DNA from: Collinsella aerofaciens
GTDB lineage: Bacteria > Actinomycetota > Coriobacteriia > Coriobacteriales > Coriobacteriaceae
Reading direction: 5' to 3'
DNA: 64,000 nt
NCBI RefSeq assembly: GCF_005845035.1
Contig: NZ_SPFO01000007.1
Span: 61,919-125,918 of the forward strand
Shown: piece after piece, positions 56,406-64,000 of the stretch
Layout of the letters: each line of letters starts with the position of its first letter
Position numbering within the stretch: position 1 is the stretch's first letter
Position numbers and translations under genes: made by a program
The notes under the pieces: generated by a model
Database searches by the model: none
What the model saw: the letters and a program-made list of their open reading frames with translations, nothing else
Told to the model about the DNA's origin: nothing

Positions 56406-57497
56406 CTAGCGTTTCTTTCCGCGGAAGAAGAAGCCGTGCAGTGACGGCTTGAGGCCGCGGTTGGCGCGATGCTCCTCGACGCGCTCGTGGATCGAAGCGA
56501 CGCGCTCGATGACTTCGTCGGGAATCGGCACGTCGGGATTCATGTTCTCGACTTGGCTGACCTCGGCGGCGGCGACCTGGTCGATAATGGGCACGTCGTC
56601 GCGCGAGATGACAGGTGTGGCGTCTTCCTTCATCTTGCGATAACGCTGCATCATGTCGGTCTGTAGCTGCTGGGCCGAAGGCGGCGTCCAGATGATGGCG
56701 TTGGCGCCGGCGGCGATGGTTTCACGGATGCTCTCTGGCGTCTTGCCGCCCGGCGCGATGAGCGGCAGGTTGGGATAGTGCTCGCGCAGCTCGCGTAGGA
56801 CCTGGGGCGTGTTCTTGCCGGCGGCGATGTTGAGAATCTTGGCGCCGGCGCGCACCTTGGCGTGGGCATCTTCGTCGCAGCGAACGACCGTGGCGATGAC
56901 GGGGATGTCGGCGATGTTGGTGATGTGCTCTACCATCTCGGCAGTAGCGGGGGAGTTGACCACGCAGCCCGCCGCGCCCTGCATCTCGGAGACGGCTGCC
57001 ATCTGCACGGAGCGCTTACCGGTCGTAGTTCCGCCGCCCACGCCTACAAAGACCGGGCACTCGGCGACGGTCAGCAGCGCTTGTGTAATGGCGGGCTGCG
57101 GCGTGAAAGGGTAGACCGCAAAGACGGCATCGGCGTTGGAGTTGCGGATAACCGCGACATCGGTGGTGTAAATGAGTGACTTGATACGGCGGCCAAAGAG
57201 CGTAAAGCCGCTGGCCTCCTCGATCTCGTCGGGCATGCGGAGGGCCGCCTTGCGCAGGCGTCCGTCGATGGGCAGGGGCTCCATAGGGAGCAGGCCGTTG
57301 GGCGTGACGGCTACCTGGGGCTCGGTGAACTCGTCTGCGAGCTCGACCTCGGAGAAATCGACCGAGGCTACGATGTCCTCGTGAACCTCGGCGGGCACAT
57401 CGATGGGAGCTTGGTCGTTTGCCGCGGCAGGCGTGTCGAAGGAGCTGGTGCCGACGAAGGCGTCGACGCGCTCATTTAGATCGTTGAGGGTATCCAT
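56406..57497 (-). CDS. TIM-barrel-like protein of unknown activity
   Basis: 363 residues. An acidic N-terminal 90 residues has no recognised domain. The core, about 110-290, reads as a beta/alpha barrel with CPVFVGVGGGTTTG, IPVIATVV, GAKILNIAAGKNTP, PLIAPGGKTPESI and GANAIIWTPPS, resembling phosphate-binding barrels. Relatives are loosely annotated as hydrolases. The C-terminus is basic (FFFRGKKR). Reaction unknown. It is convergent with degV and monocistronic. Confidence 0.65.
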   Translation of the reverse strand: MDTLNDLNERVDAFVGTSSFDTPAAANDQAPIDVPAEVHEDIVASVDFSEVELADEFTEPQVAVTPNGLLPMEPLPIDGRLRKAALRMPDEIEEASGFTLFGRRIKSLIYTTDVAVIRNSNADAVFAVYPFTPQPAITQALLTVAECPVFVGVGGGTTTGKRSVQMAAVSEMQGAAGCVVNSPATAEMVEHITNIADIPVIATVVRCDEDAHAKVRAGAKILNIAAGKNTPQVLRELREHYPNLPLIAPGGKTPESIRETIAAGANAIIWTPPSAQQLQTDMMQRYRKMKEDATPVISRDDVPIIDQVAAAEVSQVENMNPDVPIPDEVIERVASIHERVEEHRANRGLKPSLHGFFFRGKKR

Positions 57498-57688
57498 GGA
57501 GGCTCGATTCTATGCGATGGTGGCCGGCGCGATGCAGCCGGAATTGCGAATGCTAAATCGTTTGACGAGTTGATTTTTCCCCGCCGCGCCATCCGTTAGA
57601 CCGAAAGGCCGGTGAACGTGAAGGAGCTGTGGTGGCGGGTATCGAGGTGCTATCTTGAAAGTCCCGTTAAAAAGAGAGGTGACGCGGT

Positions 57689-57859
57689 ATGGAATTGACA
57701 GCAATGTTTGGCTCGATTGGCCTGTGTGTGGGCGCAATCGTTGCCGCCGCGGTCATCTACTTTGTGGTCACGGCCATTAAGGGCAAAAGGGCCGAACGCA
57801 AAGAGCGCGCGATGCTTAAACAGCATCGCGACCAGCAGGGCAAACGCGCACAGAGATAG
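57689..57859 (+). CDS. small single-pass membrane protein
   Basis: 56 residues: one N-terminal membrane helix (GLCVGAIVAAAVIYFVV) followed by a very basic cytosolic tail rich in Lys, Arg and Gln. GAGAGG lies upstream of the ATG. It is too short for the usual gene finders. The topology suits a membrane-tethered RNA or protein adaptor; nothing more can be said. Confidence 0.65.
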   Translation: MELTAMFGSIGLCVGAIVAAAVIYFVVTAIKGKRAERKERAMLKQHRDQQGKRAQR

Positions 57860-57883
57860 CTTGTTGAGTTTTGGATTCGTGCG

Positions 57884-58987
57884 CTAGCTGCGTTTTCGGA
57901 TCAGGGCAATGTAGAAGCCCTCAAAGTCGCGGCTAGGCGGAATGGTCAGCGTGCCGGGCAGGCCGTTGGCGATGGCCGATACCTGACCCGCGGCGATTGC
58001 CTCGGTCAGGGCGTTGGACTCGATGCGCGGCTCCTCACCAGCTTCCTGGGCGCGGCGTGCTTCACTTTCGCTTGGCGTGCCGTCGAGGGGGATAAGCTCG
58101 CAGTCCATGTGCTTGTCGAGGGCTTCTTGCAGGGCGTCCTCGTTTTCCTGTGGCAAGATCGAACAAGTCGAATAGACGAGCGTGCCGCCCGGTTTGAGGG
58201 CTCCCATGGCGCGGTCCAGAAGTGCTCGCTGCGAGCGCGCGCACTTGCTCAGCAGCTGCTCGGTCAGGCCGCGCAGGCTTTTCTCGTTGCCGCTGATGAC
58301 GGTGCCTGTGCCGGTGCAAGGAGCGTCGAGCAGGATGCGGTCAAAGCAGAAGAACTCGTCGAGCTCGCGTGCGTCGATGCGCATGACGGGCACGTTTTTG
58401 GCACCCTGGCGATGGAGGTTTGACTCGAGCTTTTCGGCGCGGGGAATGCTCATCTCGCAGGCTGTGAGGTGCGCCTGGCCCTGGGTGAGGGCGGTGATCT
58501 GCGTCGTCTTGCCGCCAGGGGCTGCGCACATGTCTAGGATGTCCTCGCCTGCCTGGGCGCCCAACACCAAAGGCGGCATCATGGACGACAGGCTCTGTAG
58601 GTAGATCTTGCCGTCGCGGTAGATGTCGAGATCCCACAGATCGGAAACCTGGGCCTCGGGCAGGATAAAGGCGTCCGGATACCAGGTAACGGTTTGGTGT
58701 GCGATGCCGGCGGCATCGAGCGCCGCAGTGATGTCCTCGGCGGTCGCCTTGAGCGTGTTGGCGCGCAGCGTGACCGGGCGCGTGGCTGCGGCGCCAAAGC
58801 CCTCGATCATGAGCTCGGCATCGGCGGGAGTATAGGCGCCGGCAACCGTGTCGACCATAAAGCGCGGCAGGTCAGCGGCGCAGGGAAGGGCGGCAAGCTG
58901 GTCGGAAAGCTCGGTAGCGGCAAACTGCCTGAGCTTGAGCTCGGCCTTGACCTGCTTTTTCTGCTTACGACGACGCGGCTTGGACAT
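57884..58987 (-). CDS. RsmB/NOP-family RNA m5C methyltransferase
   Basis: 367 residues. SAM motif I is MCAAPGGKTTQ, motif IV LDAPCTGTGT has the release cysteine, and motif VI VYSTCSILPQEN has the nucleophile cysteine. The N-terminus is very basic (PRRRKQKKQ). The target could be 16S rRNA or tRNA; it lacks an obvious NusB-like domain, so it may be closer to RsmF than to RsmB. It is downstream of the MetRS-like gene across a palindromic repeat. Confidence 0.88.
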   Translation of the reverse strand: MSKPRRRKQKKQVKAELKLRQFAATELSDQLAALPCAADLPRFMVDTVAGAYTPADAELMIEGFGAAATRPVTLRANTLKATAEDITAALDAAGIAHQTVTWYPDAFILPEAQVSDLWDLDIYRDGKIYLQSLSSMMPPLVLGAQAGEDILDMCAAPGGKTTQITALTQGQAHLTACEMSIPRAEKLESNLHRQGAKNVPVMRIDARELDEFFCFDRILLDAPCTGTGTVISGNEKSLRGLTEQLLSKCARSQRALLDRAMGALKPGGTLVYSTCSILPQENEDALQEALDKHMDCELIPLDGTPSESEARRAQEAGEEPRIESNALTEAIAAGQVSAIANGLPGTLTIPPSRDFEGFYIALIRKRS

Positions 58988-59006
58988 CCGTCTTTCCTTC
59001 CACCTA

Positions 59007-59126
59007 AATGATTATTCTGGGACGGGATTAAAAAATCATTTAATGATCCCCGTCCCAAAAAGACTAGTTTGTGGCGCCCGGGAATGATTTTTTAATCCCC
59101 GTCCCAGAATAATCATTCCCGGGCGC
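59007..59126. repeat. nested palindromic repeat with two alternative stems
   Basis: Stem A pairs 59007-59040 with 59083-59117, perfect except for one extra G. Stem B pairs GCGCCCGGGAATGATT (59074-59089) with 59111-59126 perfectly. They share bases, so only one can form at a time. It fills most of the gap between the MetRS-like gene and the RsmB-like gene. Confidence 0.85.
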
Positions 59127-59137
59127 GTTGCGTTTGC

Positions 59138-61288
59138 CTAGTACTGGCTCTCGTGCTTGCTGAAGAAGTCGAAGCGCGGGGGCAGCGGCTTCACGCGGTG
59201 CTCGCCGGGCTTCTCGCCCAGGCTCTCCACAAACTCGTCCGTGGAGGCAAAGATGTTATCCCAGCTAAAGAACGCGACCGGGTCGACGTCGAAGTACTCG
59301 CAGATGAGCTCGCAGCCGGCCGGCACAATACCGTGCATGAGCACGGTCGCCACGCGCAGCTCGGTAAAGGCGTCGACCAGGGCCTGCGTCATGGCGGCGT
59401 TGGCTGGCTCGCCCTCGAGCTTGTTGGCGGCCTTGGAGGCGTCGCTCCAGCGCTTGTTGGCGGCGCGCAGGTAGTCGTCGCACACGGCAAGCGCGCGGTG
59501 CGTCTCGAACTTGTACATGGCCTGCTCAAAGGCGAGAGCTGCCTGCTCGGCAGCCTCGACCACGGCGGCAGAGGCGGCACCGGCGGGGATGCAGCCGTTG
59601 CGGTAGGGGCTCTCGTCGCCTTCCTTGACGGCGACGCCGTAGAAGCAGCTGCGGGCCAGACGGTTGAACACGCCGGTCAGCAGCGCACTCTCCTTAAGGG
59701 CCGGGTCGATAACGCGCTTGTCGTCGCAGGCGCGCACCTCGTTGCCGTCCTTGTCCTTGCCGGTCACACGCGTGTCGTATGCCTTAGGGCTAAAGCTCAC
59801 TGGCTTTTCGGACAGGCCGAGCGACAGCCAATGCGCGCGCATCTGCTCGCAGGTGTAGTGGTTGAGCAGGTCGTCTGCCGGCGGGGGAGGCGTCTGCGAG
59901 GACGAGCTCGCCTTTTTGCCCATGTAGAGCAGGTGATAGCAGGCGCTGACGGTGCTCTGCGTAAGGTCCCAACCCAGGGCCTCCCACATGGCGGTCTGCG
60001 CGATGCAGTAGAAGTAGATGTTGTCCTGGCCGATGAACTGGTAGATCTGCGCGTCGTCAGAGCACCACCAGTCGCGCCAGTCGAGCGAGCTGTGCTGGTA
60101 GGTGGGTGCGGGCACCTGCGTGGAGTCGGCAGCGGGCTCGCCCATGAGGGCGGCATCCTGGGCGGCGACGCCCTCGGTCACGCCGGCGGCCTTGGCATCG
60201 CGCGCGAGCACGGTACGCGTATAGCTGATGGGCGCCCACAGGCTCTCGGGCCAGCACCAGCAGGTGACGTCGGAGACGCCATCGACCTCGGGCACCGGAA
60301 CGCCCCAGTCGATGTTGCCGGTGATGCGGAAGGGCACGAGCGCCTTGCCGCTGCGGAAGCGCACGCCACCGTTGGCGAGCACTGCGTGGGCATCGTCGCG
60401 CTCCTTCCAGCTGGGGAAGGTGACGGTAAAGCTGCTCTTGTTGCCCTCGGGCTCCAGCACGGTGTGCTCAGGAAGCTGATCCTCGACGGCATCGAAGGCC
60501 TCGCGGAACTTGTTCTGGATGTAGAGCTGGGCCGGCAGCAGCCACTCCTCCATAGTCTTGGAGACCACGGAGCGAACCTGCGGGTTCTGGGCGAGCTTGG
60601 CGGTATAGGTCTTCATAAAGTCGAGGTAGGCTGGCAGGTCGAAGTAGAGGTTGTCTACCGGGCGCAGCTCGGGTACCTCGCCAGTGAGCTGGCTCTTGGG
60701 CGCGATGAGCTCCTCGGGCTCAAACTGGTGACCCAGATCGCACTCGTCGGCATAAGCCTTCTCGGACTTGCAGCCCTGGATGGGGCAGCGGCCGATCACC
60801 TGGCGGCCGTTGAGGAACGTACCGGCCTTGGCGTCGTAGAACTGCAACGTGGAGCGCTTTGAGATGGTGCCCTGCTCGTGCAGGCGCTTGATAATCTCGG
60901 CGGTCACCTCGTTGTGAATCTGCGCAGCCGGCTCAAGGCCCGAGCCGCCGTAGATGTCGCAGCTGATGTTGTAGTTGTTGAGGGTCGCGGCCTGGCGGGA
61001 GTGATTGGACTCGACATACTCGCTAATGGACTTGTCGTAGCCCTCGTTCTCTTTGAGCTTGCGGTAGCTCTCCATGATGGGCGAGCCATAGCAGTCGGTG
61101 CCCGAGGTGAAGATGACGTTCTCGCGGCCCAGGCGGTCGCGCAGGAAGCGGGCGAAGAAGTCGGCAGGGACAAAGACGCCGCCAACGTGGCCAAAGTGAA
61201 GGCCCTTGTTGCCGTAGGGCTCGCCGGCGGTAACGATGGCGCGGCGAGGCCAGCTGGGACGGTCGTTCATGGAGTATTTGGATGCCAT
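59138..61288 (-). CDS. divergent methionyl-tRNA synthetase-like class I enzyme
   Basis: 716 residues. The class I HIGH motif is HFGH (31-34) in GNKGLHFGHVGG, and TSGTDCYGSPI corresponds to the MetRS GTDxHG region. A zinc-knuckle-like insert (CPIQGCKSEKAYADEC) lies near residue 171. The KMSKS region is degenerate, KKASSSS, near residue 455, followed by a Pro run. The C-terminal anticodon-binding helices are present. It may charge tRNA-Met, or be a paralogue with altered use. ATG 61288 follows AAGGAG. Whether the genome has a second, standard metG cannot be seen here. Confidence 0.78.
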   Translation of the reverse strand: MASKYSMNDRPSWPRRAIVTAGEPYGNKGLHFGHVGGVFVPADFFARFLRDRLGRENVIFTSGTDCYGSPIMESYRKLKENEGYDKSISEYVESNHSRQAATLNNYNISCDIYGGSGLEPAAQIHNEVTAEIIKRLHEQGTISKRSTLQFYDAKAGTFLNGRQVIGRCPIQGCKSEKAYADECDLGHQFEPEELIAPKSQLTGEVPELRPVDNLYFDLPAYLDFMKTYTAKLAQNPQVRSVVSKTMEEWLLPAQLYIQNKFREAFDAVEDQLPEHTVLEPEGNKSSFTVTFPSWKERDDAHAVLANGGVRFRSGKALVPFRITGNIDWGVPVPEVDGVSDVTCWCWPESLWAPISYTRTVLARDAKAAGVTEGVAAQDAALMGEPAADSTQVPAPTYQHSSLDWRDWWCSDDAQIYQFIGQDNIYFYCIAQTAMWEALGWDLTQSTVSACYHLLYMGKKASSSSQTPPPPADDLLNHYTCEQMRAHWLSLGLSEKPVSFSPKAYDTRVTGKDKDGNEVRACDDKRVIDPALKESALLTGVFNRLARSCFYGVAVKEGDESPYRNGCIPAGAASAAVVEAAEQAALAFEQAMYKFETHRALAVCDDYLRAANKRWSDASKAANKLEGEPANAAMTQALVDAFTELRVATVLMHGIVPAGCELICEYFDVDPVAFFSWDNIFASTDEFVESLGEKPGEHRVKPLPPRFDFFSKHESQY

Positions 61289-61420
61289 GGGACTCCTTCG
61301 CATATGGTGAGGGCGCGGCCGGGCGCGGGGCTCGGCGGCGCGGTGGTCAATTCGTGCATATCGTTCGACATTATCGCACATGCGGGCGGGTGCGTGGCAG
61401 GGGCGCTATCCTAAGATGCT

Positions 61421-61987
61421 ATGAATGAGATTTCCAACATACATGCGTTTGAGGACGAGGATTTTCTGCACGCTTGCTTCGTGTGGGGGATGGTCGTAGT
61501 CGGCGTGTTTGCCGTGTGCCTGGTGCCGGTGTTTATGCTGCTGGGCGGGCCTGCAGACTTGGATGCGGCTGACGCGGGCGGCTGGATGGCTGTCGTGGGC
61601 TGGATAGTCGGCTTGGCTGCGGTTTCTGCGGCGTCATTTGCCGTGCACGAGCTGGTGCATGCAGCGTTCTTTAAGTTGTTTGCGCCCGCGGGTGCGCACG
61701 TGACTTTTGGAGCGAACCGTGAGACGTGCATGATTTATGCCTGCGCCGAGGGGATTGCGTATTCGCGCCGGCGGTATATGGCGATTTGCCTGGCGCCGAC
61801 GGTTGTTGTGACGACAGCGTTTGCCCTGGGGTTTGCGTTTTCGGGCTATCCGCTGCTGTGCTATCTGGCTGCCGGCTTGCATTTGTCGGGCTGTGTAGGC
61901 GACTGGTATTACGTGCGGACCATTTTGCGCGACCGCCGCATTGTCGCCTGCGAGGATACGTCCTTTGGCGTGCGCTTTTTTGGGTGA
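61421..61987 (+). CDS. DUF3267 HExxH membrane metalloprotease-like protein
   Basis: 188 residues with about four membrane helices. FAVHELVHAAFFK contains a HELVH zinc signature, placed in a membrane segment as in DUF3267 and site-2-protease-like families. The second half has two more helices and ends GVRFFG. Substrate unknown. It ends 11 bases before queH, so the two may be co-transcribed. Confidence 0.8.
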   Translation: MNEISNIHAFEDEDFLHACFVWGMVVVGVFAVCLVPVFMLLGGPADLDAADAGGWMAVVGWIVGLAAVSAASFAVHELVHAAFFKLFAPAGAHVTFGANRETCMIYACAEGIAYSRRRYMAICLAPTVVVTTAFALGFAFSGYPLLCYLAAGLHLSGCVGDWYYVRTILRDRRIVACEDTSFGVRFFG

Positions 61988-61997
61988 GGAGATGTCG

Positions 61998-62573
61998 ATG
62001 AAGTCGTTGTTGCTGCATGCGTGCTGTGCACCATGCTCGCTTGAGCCGGTTCGCCTGCTGCGCGAGGAGGGGTTTGAGCCCACGATTTGCTGGACCAATC
62101 CCAATATTCAACCGCGCGATGAATGGCAGCGCCGCCTGGACGAGCTGCGCCGGTGGTGTGCCGATGGCGACATCGAGCTCATCGAGGCAGGGGAGGACCG
62201 CGATCGCTGGGAGACCGGCGTGGCACCGCTGGGTGCCGATCGGCCTCGTCGCTGTCGCGCGTGCTATGCCCTGCGCTTGGCCGAGGCGTGCCGCGTGGCC
62301 CAGGAGCGCGGGTTTGAGTTTGTGGGCACGACGCTCGCCGTCTCGCCGTACCAGCTGTTCGATACCTGCAATGACGTGCTTGAGCGCTTGGCGGCGGCAC
62401 ATGGGCTCACCCCGGTGATTCGCGATTTTCGCCCGTATTACCCCGAGGCGACACGCCGTTCGCGCGAGCTTGGCATGTATCGGCAGAACTACTGTGGTTG
62501 CCGCTTCTCGGCTGTCGAGGCGGCCATGGACCGCGCCCGCATCCGCGACGAGCGCAAAGCCGCCAAAAAGTAG
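61998..62573 (+). CDS. queH: epoxyqueuosine reductase QueH
   Basis: 191-residue non-cobalamin epoxyqueuosine reductase, the last step of tRNA queuosine synthesis. Cysteines for iron-sulfur and redox chemistry are in LHACCAPCS, RCRACYALR and NYCGCRFS. LFDTCNDV adds another. ATG 61998 is six bases after GAGGAG; ATG 61992 is too close to it. queA follows, as expected for a queuosine cluster. Using QueH avoids the B12-dependent QueG. Confidence 0.92.
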   Translation: MKSLLLHACCAPCSLEPVRLLREEGFEPTICWTNPNIQPRDEWQRRLDELRRWCADGDIELIEAGEDRDRWETGVAPLGADRPRRCRACYALRLAEACRVAQERGFEFVGTTLAVSPYQLFDTCNDVLERLAAAHGLTPVIRDFRPYYPEATRRSRELGMYRQNYCGCRFSAVEAAMDRARIRDERKAAKK

Positions 62574-62637
62574 TTCACTTGGGACGTCAGCCTGCTAGGA
62601 TGTAGAGCGGACTTTAGCTATATAAGGAGAATCCGAC

Positions 62638-63855
62638 GTGTCTATGCGTACCGATGATTTTGACTATAACCTGCCCGAAGAGCTCATCGCCCAGGCGCCT
62701 GCCGAGCCGCGCGACTCCTGCCGCCTGCTGGTGGTTGATCGCAAAGGCTCCGAGACAGGAACGCCGCTAGAGCATGGCGGCACCGTCGAGCACCGCATCT
62801 TCCGTGACATCATCGACTATATCGAGCCGGGCGACGTGCTCGTCATCAACCAGACGCGCGTGATGCCGGCTCGCCTGATTGGCCGCAAGACGGGCTCGGG
62901 CGGCGTGGTCGAGACGCTGCTGCTCAAGCGCCGCGAGGATGTTGACCCGCTGGGTCACGTTTGGGAGTGCCTGGTCAAGCCGGGCAAGCGCCTGAAGCCC
63001 GGTGCTCAGATTGAGTATCGTGCGGGCGGCGCCCATGCGCCCGAGGGGGCTCCCGTAGTGCTGACGGCCGAGGTCGTCGACTTTGTCACCGATAGCCGCG
63101 GTGGCCGTCTGGTGCGCTTTGAGCCGGCCGGTTGCAACGCCGCCGGCGATCCGCGCACGCTCGACGAGGCCATCCATGCTGCCGGCCACGTGCCGCTGCC
63201 GCCCTACATTACCGATTACGAGGGTGATCCCGAGAAATATCAGACCGTGTACGCCATGAAGGAGGAGCATTCGGCTGCCGCTCCTACGGCGGGTCTGCAT
63301 TTTACTCCTGAGCTCATGGCTGCTATTGAGGCCAAGGGTGCGAAGTTTGCCGCCGTCGAGCTCGAGGTGGGTATCGATACCTTCCGTCTGGTGGAGGAGG
63401 ACGACCCCACGCAGCACGTCATGCACACCGAGCGCTATCACGTGTCGCAGGAGGTTGTCGACGCCGTGCATAAGGCCAAGGCCGAGGGTCATCGTGTGAT
63501 CGCCGTCGGCACCACCGCGGTGCGCTCGCTCGAAAGCGCCTTTGACGCTGAGGCACCGGTGTCCGATCCGGCCGTGACGGCGCGCTATTTTGAGGGTCGC
63601 GAGGACGGGGCCGATACGCTTGGCCGCGGTGACATTGTGGTACGCGAGAACGCCACGACGCAGCTCTACCTCATGCCCGGCTCGACCTATCACGTGGTCG
63701 ACGCGCTGATCACGAACTTCCATGTGCCGCGCTCCACGCTCATGATGCTCGTAAGCGCGCTTGCCACCCGCGACCAGATCATGGATGCCTACGCCGCCGC
63801 TATCGAAGAACGTTACCGCTTCTTCAGCTTTGGCGACGCGATGCTCATCTTGTAG
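62638..63855 (+). CDS. queA: S-adenosylmethionine:tRNA ribosyltransferase-isomerase QueA
   Basis: 405 residues. It transfers the ribosyl group of SAM to preQ1 in tRNA to form epoxyqueuosine, the substrate of QueH upstream. DDFDYNLPEELIAQ, INQTRVMPARL, APTAGLHFT and ITNFHVPRSTLMMLV are family signatures. It is about 50 residues longer than E. coli QueA, with a charged insert around residues 100-180. GTG 62638 is preferred over ATG 62644 since AAGGAG (62624-62629) gives eight-base spacing. Confidence 0.95.
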   Translation: MSMRTDDFDYNLPEELIAQAPAEPRDSCRLLVVDRKGSETGTPLEHGGTVEHRIFRDIIDYIEPGDVLVINQTRVMPARLIGRKTGSGGVVETLLLKRREDVDPLGHVWECLVKPGKRLKPGAQIEYRAGGAHAPEGAPVVLTAEVVDFVTDSRGGRLVRFEPAGCNAAGDPRTLDEAIHAAGHVPLPPYITDYEGDPEKYQTVYAMKEEHSAAAPTAGLHFTPELMAAIEAKGAKFAAVELEVGIDTFRLVEEDDPTQHVMHTERYHVSQEVVDAVHKAKAEGHRVIAVGTTAVRSLESAFDAEAPVSDPAVTARYFEGREDGADTLGRGDIVVRENATTQLYLMPGSTYHVVDALITNFHVPRSTLMMLVSALATRDQIMDAYAAAIEERYRFFSFGDAMLIL

Positions 63856-63883
63856 GTTACGGCGTTTTACAAACGCCGTAACC
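63855..63883 (+). terminator. hairpin after queA
   Basis: GGTTACGGCGTTT (63855-63867) is perfectly complementary to 63871-63883 with a TAC loop. It begins on the last base of the stop codon and has no T-tract. Confidence 0.6.
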
Positions 63884-63930
63884 GGTCGACGCTGCGCGGG
63901 CCGCATTTGGACAATCTGACGTTCAACTTC

Positions 63931-63964
63931 AAGGGCGCGACCAGAAGGTCAGCGCCCTTTCGTT
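63931..63964. terminator. terminator hairpin near the window end
   Basis: AAGGGCGCGACC (63931-63942) pairs with 63947-63959 apart from a small internal mismatch, then TCGTTTC. It may end queA or a gene beyond the window. Confidence 0.65.
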
Positions 63965-64000
63965 TCACGTCACCTTGTCTCAAATGCGACCCGCTCGCTG

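Overview
The window is high-GC bacterial chromosome with closely packed genes, many of them opposed by long open antisense frames, which is typical of strong third-position G/C bias. The gene content points to a Gram-positive gut anaerobe of the class Coriobacteriia. I see C69 dipeptidase, several surface proteins with DUF4430 domains, LPXTG-like and lipoprotein anchors, class III fructose bisphosphatase, folate one-carbon enzymes, a superoxide reductase and no visible respiratory genes. Collinsella or a close relative is my best guess, an inference from gene style and not a search. No rRNA, tRNA or CRISPR array was found.

Layout. 0.1-7.4 kb: membrane protein, lactaldehyde reductase-like alcohol dehydrogenase (fucO), M42 peptidase, mnmA, and cysK divergent from an Rrf2 regulator. 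7.6-15 kb: a TrpR-like regulator and a large addB-addA pair (RecBCD-type nuclease). 15.0-16.3 kb: an IS3-family element with 3-bp target duplication, inserted in the loop of a hairpin repeat downstream of addA; its transposase is frameshifted at a run of six G. 16.4-28.7 kb: dnaE, a SWIM/SNF2 helicase, superoxide reductase, a NadE-shaped protein with all visible catalytic signatures eroded, and the overlapping ruvCAB operon. 28.8-36.5 kb: fhs, a frameshifted membrane protein, a CDF metal transporter, a zinc-ribbon protein, an orphan DUF1016 nuclease and a small PH-like protein.

36.5-46.9 kb: a secreted PI-PLC split from its Tat signal/lectin-like part by one in-frame stop, two paralogous lipoproteins, fchA-folD, a roughly 230-bp AT-rich inverted-repeat element, C69 dipeptidase, and a phasin-like/UbiB pair. 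46.9-52 kb: a cobalamin riboswitch controlling two surface proteins with transcobalamin-type DUF4430 domains, one also carrying a beta-propeller. 52-64 kb: two GtrA proteins, fbp, DegV, a TIM-barrel-like protein, a small membrane protein, an RsmB-type methyltransferase, a divergent MetRS, a DUF3267 protein, queH and queA.

Themes. fhs, fchA and a FolD variant lacking two catalytic residues suggest a folate pathway in which FchA supplies the cyclohydrolase step. queH and queA form the end of queuosine synthesis. The riboswitch/DUF4430 operon looks like a Gram-positive surface system for capturing corrinoids and is the best candidate here for an undescribed system; the NadE-like pseudoenzyme is the second. 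Several palindromic intergenic repeats (2352-2585, 3892-3960, 14978/16346, 42680-42908, 59007-59126) belong to no gene and look like genome-specific repeat families.
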